Source: an uncultured Clostridia bacterium (GTDB lineage: Bacteria > Bacillota > Clostridia > Lachnospirales > Lachnospiraceae). From it: DNA of 64,000 nucleotides. Where the stretch lies: contig CALBKM010000028.1 of the NCBI GenBank assembly GCA_937895705.1, forward strand, positions 1 to 64,000. The letters are read 5' to 3'. Positions 18,499 to 26,919 of the stretch are shown piece by piece; the stretch's first letter is position 1; each line of letters starts with the position of its first letter. The notes beneath the pieces were generated by a model, which saw only the letters and a list, made by a program, of their open reading frames with translations, had not been told where the DNA came from and searched no databases. Both the position numbers and the translations under genes were made by a program.

Positions 18499-19451
18499 AT
18501 AAACTCTCCCCATGTACTTGCTAACATCAACGCCGGAACCGCAATTACCACAAGACGAAACAGTTTCGCAATATCTTTTTCCTGCTTGGAAAAGCTGATT
18601 TTTACTTTTTTTCTTCTGGCATTCTGCTCTGTATGTAACCATTCGTACAACATCACATTGGCCGGAAGCATCCGCTCTATGGCATTGATTACATCATACT
18701 TTGCACCGTTCAATCGTCCATAATTATCAATCTGCGCAATCCACTTATTGCAACATACCGCACCGATAACTAAAATCGCACCGTAAAGCACAGTTTTCGC
18801 CACCAGATTTGCATCCAAAATCTGATCACTGAACAAAATACCACCAATCAGAATAGACATCAGAGACATGTAGAAGTTGTTCATGTTGTTACGCTGGGCG
18901 CTGATATTCGCCGCCATCTCATTGGCACACTTCCACTGCTCCACCAACATGGAATAGTAATTTTCTGAACCTGCAGCCTCCTCTACATACTCGTTAAACA
19001 GCTCAATCGGTTCGAAATAAATCTTCTCAAGCACATCCAGCAGGGATTTGTCCGATTTGCTTAAGCTTGCGTACACTTCGTCCTCTACAAGTTCCTTAAT
19101 GCATCCGCACACCGTACTCTTTCCGATACTGCCTGTAGCCGCGGAGACGCCCTTCATCTTGCACAGAGCCTCGTAGTCCTTTTTATAAAAGAACTCCTCT
19201 ATCACCGCCTGTACCTTTTCCTTTGTACTCTCTTCCTCCGCAAAGGCCCGGTCCACCTCCGCGTCATCTCCCAATGCAAACTTCAGATACCACACATCCC
19301 TCTTTAAATAGTATGCGATTCGCTCTGCCGGAATATCCATCACCTTTGCAATTACAAGCTTTCTTACCTGAATTTCTTCTTTTCTCTGCCAGCCTTCAAA
19401 GGCATTTTCCAGTAAGCCTGTTTTCTCATTCCAGTACTCTGCTATATTCAT
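18477..19451 (-). CDS. RipA-like three-helix membrane protein
   Basis: A 324-residue first gene of the STAND operon. The N-terminal ~180 residues are soluble and helical. Three membrane helices follow (about 197-216, 222-245 and 292-318). Between the second and third, NGAKYDVINAIERMLPANV...YEWLHTEQ resembles the conserved core of RipA-type octameric membrane proteins and SLATT-like effectors, as I remember them; this needs a profile search. A membrane pore or anchor beside STAND NTPases would fit a cell-suicide design. It has a good promoter and a AAAGGAGTGAAAAC ribosome site. No enzyme motif is seen. Confidence 0.6.
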   Translation of the reverse strand: MNIAEYWNEKTGLLENAFEGWQRKEEIQVRKLVIAKVMDIPAERIAYYLKRDVWYLKFALGDDAEVDRAFAEEESTKEKVQAVIEEFFYKKDYEALCKMKGVSAATGSIGKSTVCGCIKELVEDEVYASLSKSDKSLLDVLEKIYFEPIELFNEYVEEAAGSENYYSMLVEQWKCANEMAANISAQRNNMNNFYMSLMSILIGGILFSDQILDANLVAKTVLYGAILVIGAVCCNKWIAQIDNYGRLNGAKYDVINAIERMLPANVMLYEWLHTEQNARRKKVKISFSKQEKDIAKLFRLVVIAVPALMLASTWGEFIWTFIQK

Positions 19452-19501
19452 GTTTTCACTCCTTTGTGGGATTTCATATCGTTAAAACTCAGCTAAAATA
19501 A

Positions 19502-19532
19502 TTATATCATAGGTGGTAGGGGGAGGCAATAA
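19502..19532 (-). promoter_or_regulatory. Promoter of the STAND operon
   Basis: Minus strand TTGCCT, 17 bp (CCCCCTACCACCTATGA), TATAAT, ending about 50 bp ahead of the RipA-like gene. All five downstream genes run the same way with gaps of at most 72 bp, so this may drive about 13.5 kb. Confidence 0.65.
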
Positions 19533-19547
19533 AAAAGTATGAGAAAA

Positions 19548-19572
19548 GGGGCATACCTTGCGGCACGCCCCC
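19548..19572 (-). terminator. Terminator after the HIRAN gene
   Basis: Minus-strand RNA GGGGCGUGCC-GCAA-GGUAUGCCCC (10 bp with two G-U pairs, GNRA loop), then UUUUCU. It separates the toxin-antitoxin unit from the STAND operon. Confidence 0.75.
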
Positions 19573-19610
19573 GGGGGATGATTTCCTTCATTTACTCTGC
19601 CTCTGTCCCC

Positions 19611-20297
19611 CTATTCTTTCGGCATATTCAAGCGCACTTTAATACACTCCGAACAATCCTGTTGAAGGTTGATATCGATAATTTTACAAGAATATGTCAT
19701 TCCATTATATAAACGTTCTAAAATTGCTGTATTATAATACCTTGGAACATACCCCAATACTTCTCTCGATTGAGTTTTCACCTTAATCGCATTAGCATCA
19801 TAACTATTCTCCGGTTCTGTTTCGAAAATCAACTCATCTCCGACATCAACCTTCGGTAACAATCCACAATTTTCCCCTTTACAAGGCGTCTGATGACGCA
19901 CTCCCATAATAAAGAAGTCACGTTGTACTGTTTCTTCATCCGGAAAAATCGGATCAATAAAAGAATACGTGTCGATAGGAAGCCTCGCTTCGCTTTTTCT
20001 TAGCAGCTCAAACTCATCGAATTCCGACAAGCCATATTTCTCTAAAATTTTACCAATATCTCTTCGCTTCTTATCCGGGAGTCGACTTGCGAATACCGGA
20101 AACAACACTTCACTTTCATATGCTTTCTCTTCCGGGAAAACTTCAAACTTTGTCCATCCTCTATTTTCAGCCTCACCCACTTCTCTAAAATATTCAAAGG
20201 TATACTTTTCTCCACGATAAAGCTTTCCGATTGTATAATTCAATCTTGTCTGAGGATCTTTCCAAATCAAGTATAAATAGTTATTATTCTTCGTCAT
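19611..20297 (-). CDS. HipS/HipA-N-like plus HIRAN domain protein
   Basis: A 228-residue protein. Residues 1-118 look like the HipA N-terminal subdomain: LYLIWKDPQTRLNYTIGKLY, then Y-x-F-x-Y, and LFPVFASRLPDKKRR, which matches the FPxFxxxLPEG region of HipA. Residues 127-190 form a HIRAN domain (FFIMGVRHQ, GDELIFETEPENSYDANAI, VLGYVPR), known for binding DNA ends in helicase-like proteins. ATG 20297 follows GGAGG and overlaps the kinase stop by 14 bp, so the two are coupled. By analogy with HipBST, the HipS-like part may inhibit the kinase. Confidence 0.75.
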   Translation of the reverse strand: MTKNNNYLYLIWKDPQTRLNYTIGKLYRGEKYTFEYFREVGEAENRGWTKFEVFPEEKAYESEVLFPVFASRLPDKKRRDIGKILEKYGLSEFDEFELLRKSEARLPIDTYSFIDPIFPDEETVQRDFFIMGVRHQTPCKGENCGLLPKVDVGDELIFETEPENSYDANAIKVKTQSREVLGYVPRYYNTAILERLYNGMTYSCKIIDINLQQDCSECIKVRLNMPKE

Positions 20298-21210
20298 TAT
20301 CCCCAACCTCCTCTAATAATTCTTTTAGAATCTCTATCTTACCATTTAAAAACTTACATATTAATTTTTTCTTTCCCTCAGATAAAATCTGTGTCGGATA
20401 TTCGTCTAATAAGTTATCGACAACCGCCGGTGTTAACTTAACAATAAAATCCTTAGCAATTTGTTTAGAAACCGCGTAATTCTCAAACAAATAACGCACC
20501 ACTTCCCGATGTGAAGGCAATTTCTTTTTACTTCCATCTATACGTATTGTCGACCTTGACTTCGAATCCACTAACGCATTAAACCTATTCTTATCTTTTC
20601 CAAGCAACAGTGGCAGTTCCTCACTATTCACATAGCAACAAAGAGAAGAACCGTTATCGTATAGCGGACAACGCCTAATGCTTATTGATTGATCGTCTAA
20701 AGATGTCTTTATTAAAAGTGCCCAATTACTTTGATGCCTGTCACTATTTCCAATCAAAAAATCAAACAACATCATCTCTATATGAACTCTATTCGAAAAA
20801 AGTTTCGGTGCAGTGCCAAATAGATGATCCAAGCAATAATATCGTCCATCCTTTTCATCCTGCATCGTCTCAATATTATATTCCGGAAACTTTGCTGAAA
20901 TGAACCAAATGCCCTCCATCAAAACTTCATTTTCTTGGCAAACAAAATGGCTCATGCTTCCAATTCGTCCCTTATATTCTCCGATATTTACAGCAGCAGT
21001 GGTCACACCTAGTACCTGACCAATCTTATATGCTAAATGTTCTGACACATGCTCGGTTGTTTCTTTTTTATCCACCGGGTCAATTTTGGGAAACTTAAAC
21101 AATCCAATTTCCCCCTCAGATGACTTCAGCCAAATCTTTTCACTGCGACCGCTACCTTCCGCTGCACCATCGTATTCTTTCCAATCACTATAATCAATAA
21201 TTTCAATCAT
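20284..21210 (-). CDS. HipA/HipT/CtkA-like serine-threonine kinase
   Basis: A 308-residue protein with the HipA C-terminal kinase fold but without the N-terminal subdomain, as in HipT. Putative ATP-binding lysine in LFKFPK (K39); catalytic loop FLIGNSDRHQSNW with D157 and N162; metal-binding DNG (D185) in CPLYDNGSSL. Kinases of this group phosphorylate translation proteins such as tRNA synthetases and stop growth. It overlaps the antitoxin-like gene by 4 bp (ATGA) and the HIRAN gene by 14 bp, which indicates one operon. Confidence 0.82.
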   Translation of the reverse strand: MIEIIDYSDWKEYDGAAEGSGRSEKIWLKSSEGEIGLFKFPKIDPVDKKETTEHVSEHLAYKIGQVLGVTTAAVNIGEYKGRIGSMSHFVCQENEVLMEGIWFISAKFPEYNIETMQDEKDGRYYCLDHLFGTAPKLFSNRVHIEMMLFDFLIGNSDRHQSNWALLIKTSLDDQSISIRRCPLYDNGSSLCCYVNSEELPLLLGKDKNRFNALVDSKSRSTIRIDGSKKKLPSHREVVRYLFENYAVSKQIAKDFIVKLTPAVVDNLLDEYPTQILSEGKKKLICKFLNGKIEILKELLEEVGDNDEE

Positions 21211-21413
21211 ATTTTCTCCTCCCCCTCAATACCATTCCTATACTTTTCAATAATTGAATACTCTTCCGGAGATATTACAACTGCAACTGGAGAATTATTT
21301 TTCAGAACTACTAAAACCTCACCTTTTTGCACCCTCGAAAACAGCTGAGAAGCTTTGCCCTTATTAAACTGTGTAATAGGTATTAATTGCTTTAACATTT
21401 TTGTCAAATCCAA
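21207..21413 (-). CDS. Phd/YefM-like antitoxin
   Basis: A small protein with the Phd/YefM layout: MLKQLIPITQFNKGKASQLF, then VQKGEVLVVLKNNSPVAVVI and SPEEYSIIEKY. Such proteins bind their own promoter and neutralise the toxin made with them. The ATG at 21398 lacks a ribosome site, while TTG 21413 has AGGGGG about 7 nt upstream; I favour the TTG. It opens the three-gene unit with the HipA-like kinase. A Phd-type partner for a HipA-type kinase is unusual, since these normally pair with an Xre-type HipB. Confidence 0.72.
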   Translation of the reverse strand: MDLTKMLKQLIPITQFNKGKASQLFSRVQKGEVLVVLKNNSPVAVVISPEEYSIIEKYRNGIEGEEKI

Positions 21414-21455
21414 GGAAGCACCCCCTAGCAAAACAAATATAGTTATCCATATACA

Positions 21456-21532
21456 TGGTATCATTGTAATGATAATTTGTCAACTTTTATATAACTTTTT
21501 TAGCCTTTAAATTATAATGATAATTTTCATTA
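21456..21532 (-). promoter_or_regulatory. Promoter and paired operators of the antitoxin-kinase unit
   Basis: Minus strand TTGACA, 17-bp spacer, TACCAT. The element AATTATCATTAYAAT occurs twice as a direct repeat, about 50 bp apart, once inside the spacer and once upstream. Placement over the promoter suggests autorepression by the antitoxin. Confidence 0.55.
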
Positions 21533-21607
21533 CTTATTAATGTATTCGAACCTTACAGACTTACCACTTAAACTCTACCACATACAGAGGGACATATTTA
21601 GGACATA

Positions 21608-21637
21608 ATAAAACCGAGTGAGCTCACTCGGTTTTAT
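21608..21637. terminator. 30-bp perfect palindrome, bidirectional terminator
   Basis: ATAAAACCGAGTGAG and its exact complement with no loop bases, centred between 21622 and 21623. A/T ends on both sides give U tracts either way. It lies between the SpoVT paralogue and the toxin-antitoxin unit. Confidence 0.75.
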
Positions 21638-21646
21638 ACTCGCTAT

Positions 21647-21865
21647 TTATTTAATCCCCAACCTCTCCGCTAATCTCCCTATCCCCCACAGAAACAACAT
21701 CTTGCAATGCTCCCTTTTCTCCCTATTTCCGTATGTATCGACATTTTCTGACAATGTTGTCAGCAGCGGGTCCCCCTCTCTTATGCGGAGGGTCCTTCTG
21801 ATTTCCTTCGGTACTACCACGCGGCCTAAGTCATCGATACGACGCACAATTCCCGTTGCTTTCAT
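21647..21865 (-). CDS. Stand-alone SpoVT/AbrB DNA-binding domain, paralogue 1
   Basis: A 72-residue protein. The first 33 residues equal SpoVT (MKATGIVRRIDDLGRVVVPK ... GDPL); the GAF domain is replaced by about 38 residues ending LFLWGIGRLAERLGIK. It should form an AbrB-type dimer on SpoVT-like sites. ATG 21865 follows GGAGCAATAACA and a perfect sigma-G promoter. It could modulate or compete with SpoVT (inference). It is almost identical to the copy at 44.0 kb. Confidence 0.75.
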   Translation of the reverse strand: MKATGIVRRIDDLGRVVVPKEIRRTLRIREGDPLLTTLSENVDTYGNREKREHCKMLFLWGIGRLAERLGIK

Positions 21866-21954
21866 TGTTATTGCTCCTTTCTCCAAAGGAGTTCCCATAG
21901 GAACTCCGTAACCATTCTTTGTATGATTTGATTTCCAAATCATTGTTGTGGAGT

Positions 21955-21983
21955 TAGTATGCGGAAAAAGCGGGAGATTATGC
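21955..21983 (-). promoter_or_regulatory. Sigma-G-type promoter of SpoVT paralogue 1
   Basis: GCATA (21983-21979), 17 bp, CATACTA (21961-21955) on the minus strand; same elements as at spoVT. Confidence 0.7.
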
Positions 21984-22052
21984 GTGAAGAAGTTCACACC
22001 TTGTTTACTTTCAAAATTATAAAAAAAAGAAAAATATTGTCATGTAACACAA

Positions 22053-22085
22053 AAAGAAGATATAGGACTACCCTACATCTCCTTT
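22053..22085 (-). terminator. Terminator after the hydrogenase operon
   Basis: Minus-strand AAGGAGATGTAGG pairs with TCCTATATCTTCTT (13 bp with G-U pairs, short loop), then TTTTG. It follows the hydrogenase stop by about 40 bp. Confidence 0.6.
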
Positions 22086-22120
22086 CCGCTGTCCTACCTA
22101 AGAAACCGATAAGACGACAC

Positions 22121-23545
22121 CTATTGTAACACCGAAACTGCGTCTGAAATCGTTTTTTCCATTGCTTCCCGTCCGTACTTGTCTACCTCTGCCTTATTCT
22201 TTTCTCCGTGAGTAAGACATCCCGCACCTCCGATACATCCTCCGGTACATGCCATACCCTCAATAAAATTAGCATCCAGTACGTTTTTGCTTTTCTTAAG
22301 CAACGCAACGCGACATGCTTCAATACCATCGCATACACTTGCCTTTAGCGGGAAGCCTTCCATACCCTGTTCCTTTAAGGCCTGGGTTACCGCATCGGAT
22401 AAACCGCCACTTCTTGCAAAAATACGTCCGAAGTAAGATGCGTTGTCCAATACGCCTTCCTCCAACGTGGTAATATCAATATCACGGCTGTCAAACAATG
22501 CTTGCAATTCCTCAAAGGTCAAAACCGCATCCACATGAGGCTTTACAGACTCAAGCTGCGCCTCCATCTTCTTTGAAGTACACGGACCTATAAAGACTAC
22601 CTTCGCATTCTCGCTTGTTTTCTTAATATACTCTCCAATCGCCGCCATCGGAGAAAGGTTATGGGAAATAAACGGCACCAAATCCGGAAATTCCGACTTT
22701 ATGTACGCCACAAACGCCGGGCAACAGGAGCTGGTCAAGAATCCCTTTTCTACCAATTCTCTGGACTCCTTCATTGCCACTAAATCTGCGCCTAACGCCG
22801 CTTCTACTACCGTATGGAAGCCCAGTTCTTTCAGTCCTGTGATAACCTGGCCTAACTTTGCATAGGTAAACTGGCTGGAAATAGACGGTGCCACCACCGC
22901 ATACAGCTTATAGTTCTTTCCCTGCTCACTCTTTTTCAGTAAATCCACTACGTTTAAGATAAACGACTTATCCATAATCGCTCCGAACGGGCACTGATAT
23001 ACACAGGCTCCGCAGGAGATACACTTGGTATTATCAATGGATGCCGCATTGTTCTCGTTAATAGAAATTGCCTTAATCTTGCAAGCATTCTGACACGGAC
23101 GTTTGCGGTTTACAATGGCCGAATACGGACATACTTTAGCACACTGTCCACATTCCACACACTTGGATTTATCAATGTGTGCCACGTGATTATGGTCAAA
23201 GGAAATCGCCCCTCGCGGACACACATCCTCACACCGGTGGGCAAGACAGCCTCGACAGGAATCCGTCACCTCGTAGCCCGCAGCCGGACATTCGTCACAG
23301 GCAATGTCAATTACCTCAATGATATTCGGATTTTCCTTATTCCCGCCCATGGCAACCTTCACTCGTTCCGCCAGAATCGCGCGCTCTTTATACACACAGC
23401 AACGCATAGTCGGCGTTTTCCCCGGCACAATGGTCTTCGGAATATCCAGTACATTTTCCAAAAGCGTGTCGTTCCACGCCTGACGAGCCACCTCACGTAA
23501 CACCTTATATTTTAAATATTGTACCTTTGTATCAAATTTTCTCAT
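22121..23545 (-). CDS. [FeFe] hydrogenase, monomeric ferredoxin-fused type
   Basis: A 474-residue enzyme for reversible proton reduction with ferredoxin-level electrons. The N-terminal part has several Cys clusters for [4Fe-4S] centres (CRGCLAHRCEDVCP, CVECGQCAKVCP, CISCGACVYQCP). H-cluster motifs follow: L1 TSSCCPAF, L2 GPCTSKK, L3 EGMACTGGCIGGAGC. The short motif forms and the Cys-rich front suggest a non-group-A enzyme (group B or similar). It is the last gene of the adhE operon, 10 bp after the PP2C gene. Maturation genes hydEFG are not in the window. Confidence 0.9.
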   Translation of the reverse strand: MRKFDTKVQYLKYKVLREVARQAWNDTLLENVLDIPKTIVPGKTPTMRCCVYKERAILAERVKVAMGGNKENPNIIEVIDIACDECPAAGYEVTDSCRGCLAHRCEDVCPRGAISFDHNHVAHIDKSKCVECGQCAKVCPYSAIVNRKRPCQNACKIKAISINENNAASIDNTKCISCGACVYQCPFGAIMDKSFILNVVDLLKKSEQGKNYKLYAVVAPSISSQFTYAKLGQVITGLKELGFHTVVEAALGADLVAMKESRELVEKGFLTSSCCPAFVAYIKSEFPDLVPFISHNLSPMAAIGEYIKKTSENAKVVFIGPCTSKKMEAQLESVKPHVDAVLTFEELQALFDSRDIDITTLEEGVLDNASYFGRIFARSGGLSDAVTQALKEQGMEGFPLKASVCDGIEACRVALLKKSKNVLDANFIEGMACTGGCIGGAGCLTHGEKNKAEVDKYGREAMEKTISDAVSVLQ

Positions 23546-23555
23546 AAGCCTCTCC

Positions 23556-24728
23556 TTAGAAATAGCTGACCTTAATGCGTTTTCCCATCTGACGCAAACA
23601 TTTGGATAATTCTTCCACCAGATTCATTTTAATGTTAAAGTTAATCGGCAAATCCGGATTCTGATGCGCCGGATTGATTGCCCTGCCCACATAAAAATTA
23701 ATATCCGTTGCTTCCTCAAACAGAAGTCTGCTGATTAAAGACGCACCGTCATGCTTGACACTCCAATGCTCATAGTTGACATTCTCACCCAGATGATCCT
23801 TAGCATATTCCAATACCTTATTGACAGTAATAACGCCCTCCGTCACCAAATCCACTCCTTCAATGGTCGCAATCGGCGGCACATCGGAGCGCTCAAAATT
23901 GAGCGTTGCACGGAGCGGTTTTCCGAGGTATTTTGCCGCTATCGAGGAGGTGGTTCCTCCGCATATAATATGCTTTCCTTCTTTGGAGAAAAACAAAGAC
24001 ATCATACGTTCTCCATCATCCCTGTTAGACGGCGGACCGAATAGAATATTCATCGGTTCTCTTTTTCTTACCCGCACCACACAAGCAGTGGTATCGTCTC
24101 CCGGCCGATTGCCGTAAAGCTTATTGCACTCATCTACCAAAATCGTAGATAACGTTTTTGCCGTATATCCTGCCGGAGCCAATGATTGCATAAATGCAGC
24201 AATATCATCCCGTTTCCAACCGAAGTTATAGGCCGTACCAATACCGGCATGCGGACATCCGTCACTCATAGCAATAAAAATATCATTTTCCCTTAACTTA
24301 AGGACACTCTTGTAAATTTTCTTTCCGTCGATGTTCATTTCCGTCTTCGGATAATCAAAATATTCTTCATCCCGTATCAAAATCACATGGGGATTATCAT
24401 ACTGAATCAATTCGGCCGACTCGTTATTAATCACATGTACAATCGTAAATGTGGAATAGGCCACCCCTCTGGAAGAACAGACCGGAAGTGTTGCCGCAAT
24501 CGTAGAGACACATTCTTCCAACGGAAGCCCTTCCGCCATCATGGTGGAAATGATTTTTGAAGTAAGGGTGGATAATATACTTGCTTTCACACCGCTTCCC
24601 AGTCCGTCCGCCAATACGATAACCGTGGAGTTTTCGCCGCTTTCCACCACGTCCACATGGTCCCCGCAAAGCTGCTCTCCATAGTGATTAATACTCTTGT
24701 AGCCGATATCTGTACATAAATCATTCAT
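23556..24728 (-). CDS. SpoIIE-type PP2C phosphatase of the hydrogenase operon
   Basis: A 390-residue protein. Residues 1-220 are a PP2C domain with LADGLGSGVKAS, AMSDGCPHAG and RPGDDTTACVV, which supply the metal-binding aspartates. The C-terminal ~170 residues (LFFSKEGKHIICGGTTSSIA and onward) are conserved in such operons but have no function I can name. It overlaps the PAS hydrogenase gene by 8 bp. Phosphatases beside group C sensory hydrogenases are thought to pass on the redox or hydrogen signal to a Ser/Thr phosphorylation target. No kinase of the matching type is present, except the APH-fold protein. Confidence 0.85.
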   Translation of the reverse strand: MNDLCTDIGYKSINHYGEQLCGDHVDVVESGENSTVIVLADGLGSGVKASILSTLTSKIISTMMAEGLPLEECVSTIAATLPVCSSRGVAYSTFTIVHVINNESAELIQYDNPHVILIRDEEYFDYPKTEMNIDGKKIYKSVLKLRENDIFIAMSDGCPHAGIGTAYNFGWKRDDIAAFMQSLAPAGYTAKTLSTILVDECNKLYGNRPGDDTTACVVRVRKREPMNILFGPPSNRDDGERMMSLFFSKEGKHIICGGTTSSIAAKYLGKPLRATLNFERSDVPPIATIEGVDLVTEGVITVNKVLEYAKDHLGENVNYEHWSVKHDGASLISRLLFEEATDINFYVGRAINPAHQNPDLPINFNIKMNLVEELSKCLRQMGKRIKVSYF

Positions 24729-26397
24729 CGGAAATCGACTCCTTTAATTTTGCCAGTGCAATCTTTGTTTCTGCTGCCGTTTCACCCAGAAGAGACGCAA
24801 TTTCCTGCACAATACGCATCTGCTTGTCCACAACTTTGTCGGCAACCTCCACTGTTCTGCGACTGATGCTCTCTTTCTTTTCCCGTTCCTTTTCCTCATC
24901 CGTCACATCTCGCATGATACAAATCAGCATACGGGATTCTTTATCATGTACCACCGTCTGTTCCACGTAACGCTTATATTCTGCCAGATACACACGCTGA
25001 TTTTTAATCTCTTTTCCGCTGTTTAGTACACTCAGGAAACTATCCGGTTCTAAAATACGGATTACCTGATCGCCCAACACATCCGATGCAGAACGGATAT
25101 TCATAATCTTTTGTGCTGCCGTATTAATCTGCTGTACTTCCAAATTTTCATTTAACACAATCAGTCCGTTCGGCGTATTTTTTACAATGGTATCCGAAAA
25201 GCTCTCTGCCTTATCCTTTAAGAACGGCAAACACATAGATATATCCGACTTTCCGTTAAATATAGCAATTGCTTTTTCACGACAGGTATTGTAACCGCAG
25301 GAACCACAGTTTAACTCCTGAGACGGCTTAAACTTACCCATCTGTCGAAGTATCTCGGTAATCTGGCTTTCCGAAGGAGACTGGGTGCGTAACTCGATGA
25401 ATTCAAAATTCTTCCGAAGCTCCACAGACTCCGGTTGCCGAACATCAAAATCCTTTTTCCCGGCATACTGTGCCACAGCCATATAGTCCTTCACAGGAGA
25501 GCGATGATACTTTTCCATCACCGGACCGCCGATACAACTCCCCACACAGGCAGACATTTCAATAAAGCATTTATGAATTTTTCCGTTTTCGATATCCCGG
25601 AGTGCAGCCATACAATTTTCCACACCGTCGATTGCCATATAAGTATAGCCCGGTGCATCCTGTGCCATGGTTTTTAAGATACCGCCGGTGGTCGGGAAAA
25701 ATCTTGCCTTGCTTTCTTCCTCAGCGTCCATCTCTTTGCCAAGTTCAATCTTTTCCGCGGCCAGCCACTCGGTCAATTCTTCAAAGGTCAACACTGCATC
25801 TACGATACTTCCGTAATGCTCCGCTTCATCCTTCTTTGCTACACACGGACCGATAAAAACGGTCTTTGCATCAGGAAAACGCTTTTTGATGTCCAGACAA
25901 TGGGCCTGCATCGGCGATGCCACATCGGCAAGAAATTCCAATTCCTTCGGAAAGTACTTTTGAATCAAAAGATTCACAGAATGACAACAGGATGTGATGA
26001 TAATATCCCTGTCTTCTTCACGAAGCATCCGTTCATACTCCGTCTTTACCATAGTAGCCCCGATTGCGGTTTCCTCTACACTGGCAAAACCGAGCTTTAA
26101 TAATGCCTCCCTCATTGCATTGATACCGACGCCGTCATAATTTGCTACAAAGGACGGAGCCAGACTTACATACACCGGTGCCCCGCTTTGTAAGAGCACC
26201 TTCACTTTTTCGGTCTCATCCACAATTTGCTTTGCTCCCTGCGGGCAAACCACAAAGCACTGACCGCAAAGGATACACTCGTTCCCAATAATATGCGCCT
26301 GGTCTCCGGAAAAACGAATGGACTTTACCGGACAATGACGGATACATTTATAACAGTTTTTACAGTTTGATTTCTTCAACGTTAAACAGTTCGGCAT
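24721..26397 (-). CDS. Sensory [FeFe] hydrogenase with PAS domain (group C type)
   Basis: A 558-residue protein. Ferredoxin clusters at the start (CKNCYKCIRHCP, CILCGQCFVVCP), then an H-cluster domain with L1 TSCCHSV, L2 GPCVAKKDEA and L3 MSACVGSCIGG. Next come an extra four-Cys iron-sulfur motif (CGSCGYNTC ... C), a PAS domain (about 400-500) and a helical tail. This is the group C layout, usually proposed to sense hydrogen or redox state. Start ATG 26397 has AAAGGAG upstream. It overlaps the phosphatase gene and follows two thioredoxin-like ferredoxin genes. Confidence 0.9.
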   Translation of the reverse strand: MPNCLTLKKSNCKNCYKCIRHCPVKSIRFSGDQAHIIGNECILCGQCFVVCPQGAKQIVDETEKVKVLLQSGAPVYVSLAPSFVANYDGVGINAMREALLKLGFASVEETAIGATMVKTEYERMLREEDRDIIITSCCHSVNLLIQKYFPKELEFLADVASPMQAHCLDIKKRFPDAKTVFIGPCVAKKDEAEHYGSIVDAVLTFEELTEWLAAEKIELGKEMDAEEESKARFFPTTGGILKTMAQDAPGYTYMAIDGVENCMAALRDIENGKIHKCFIEMSACVGSCIGGPVMEKYHRSPVKDYMAVAQYAGKKDFDVRQPESVELRKNFEFIELRTQSPSESQITEILRQMGKFKPSQELNCGSCGYNTCREKAIAIFNGKSDISMCLPFLKDKAESFSDTIVKNTPNGLIVLNENLEVQQINTAAQKIMNIRSASDVLGDQVIRILEPDSFLSVLNSGKEIKNQRVYLAEYKRYVEQTVVHDKESRMLICIMRDVTDEEKEREKKESISRRTVEVADKVVDKQMRIVQEIASLLGETAAETKIALAKLKESISDE

Positions 26398-26410
26398 ATC
26401 TGTTACTCCT

Positions 26411-26662
26411 TTACGCACTCAGCTTTTCCAGAACCTTTTCCTTAAAGAACTCCTGAAATGTTTCTCTTGTAATGCCGGTATATACGTCATCATCCACCTG
26501 AACCGTTACACCGATACGATTACACTTGCCGATACAAAAACTACCGACAAGTGTAATCTCTTGTTCCAGATGATGCGTTTCAACGGCTTTCTGAAAGAGC
26601 TCCACAATCTCCTCGGACCCTTTCAAGTGGCAGGAACTGCCCACACAAACCTGAACGATCAT
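26411..26662 (-). CDS. Thioredoxin-like [2Fe-2S] ferredoxin 2
   Basis: An 83-residue NuoE/HydC-fold protein with a C-x4-C (CVGSSCHLKG) and C-x3-C (FCIGKCNRIG) set that binds one [2Fe-2S] cluster. ATG 26662 has AAAGG ten bases upstream; a GTG at 26671 is the alternative. It is a close relative of the preceding gene and likely delivers electrons to or from the sensory hydrogenase, which starts 13 bp downstream. Confidence 0.85.
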   Translation of the reverse strand: MIVQVCVGSSCHLKGSEEIVELFQKAVETHHLEQEITLVGSFCIGKCNRIGVTVQVDDDVYTGITRETFQEFFKEKVLEKLSA

Positions 26663-26667
26663 AGTTT

Positions 26668-26907
26668 TCACACCTTTGCAAGTACTTGTTTTTCAAAGAA
26701 TTCCTTGGTGGAATCCGGAGTTACGGAATGGAAGGTATCATCAACGGTCACACAAACACCCTTCTGGCAGTTGCCCATACAGAAAGTTCCTCCCAGTTCT
26801 ACTTTGTCATCCAAGTTATTTTCCTTAATCAAATACTGAATCTGCTCTACTACCTGACGGGAGCCCTTAATATGACAGGACGAACCGATACATACTGTGA
26901 TTTTCAT
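26668..26907 (-). CDS. Thioredoxin-like [2Fe-2S] ferredoxin 1
   Basis: A 79-residue protein of the same family: CIGSSCHIKG and FCMGNCQKGV provide the four cysteine ligands. Twin small ferredoxins in series suggest duplication with a split role. It is 12 bp after the APH-fold gene and next to its paralogue. Confidence 0.86.
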   Translation of the reverse strand: MKITVCIGSSCHIKGSRQVVEQIQYLIKENNLDDKVELGGTFCMGNCQKGVCVTVDDTFHSVTPDSTKEFFEKQVLAKV

Positions 26908-26919
26908 ACTGAAATCCTC

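Larger units (their letters stand above)
21647..21983 (-). repeat. 337-bp direct repeat with 44014-44350, copy 1
   Basis: Coding region, leader and promoter of the SpoVT paralogue align without gaps to 44014-44350 (offset 22367) with only scattered mismatches. Confidence 0.85.
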
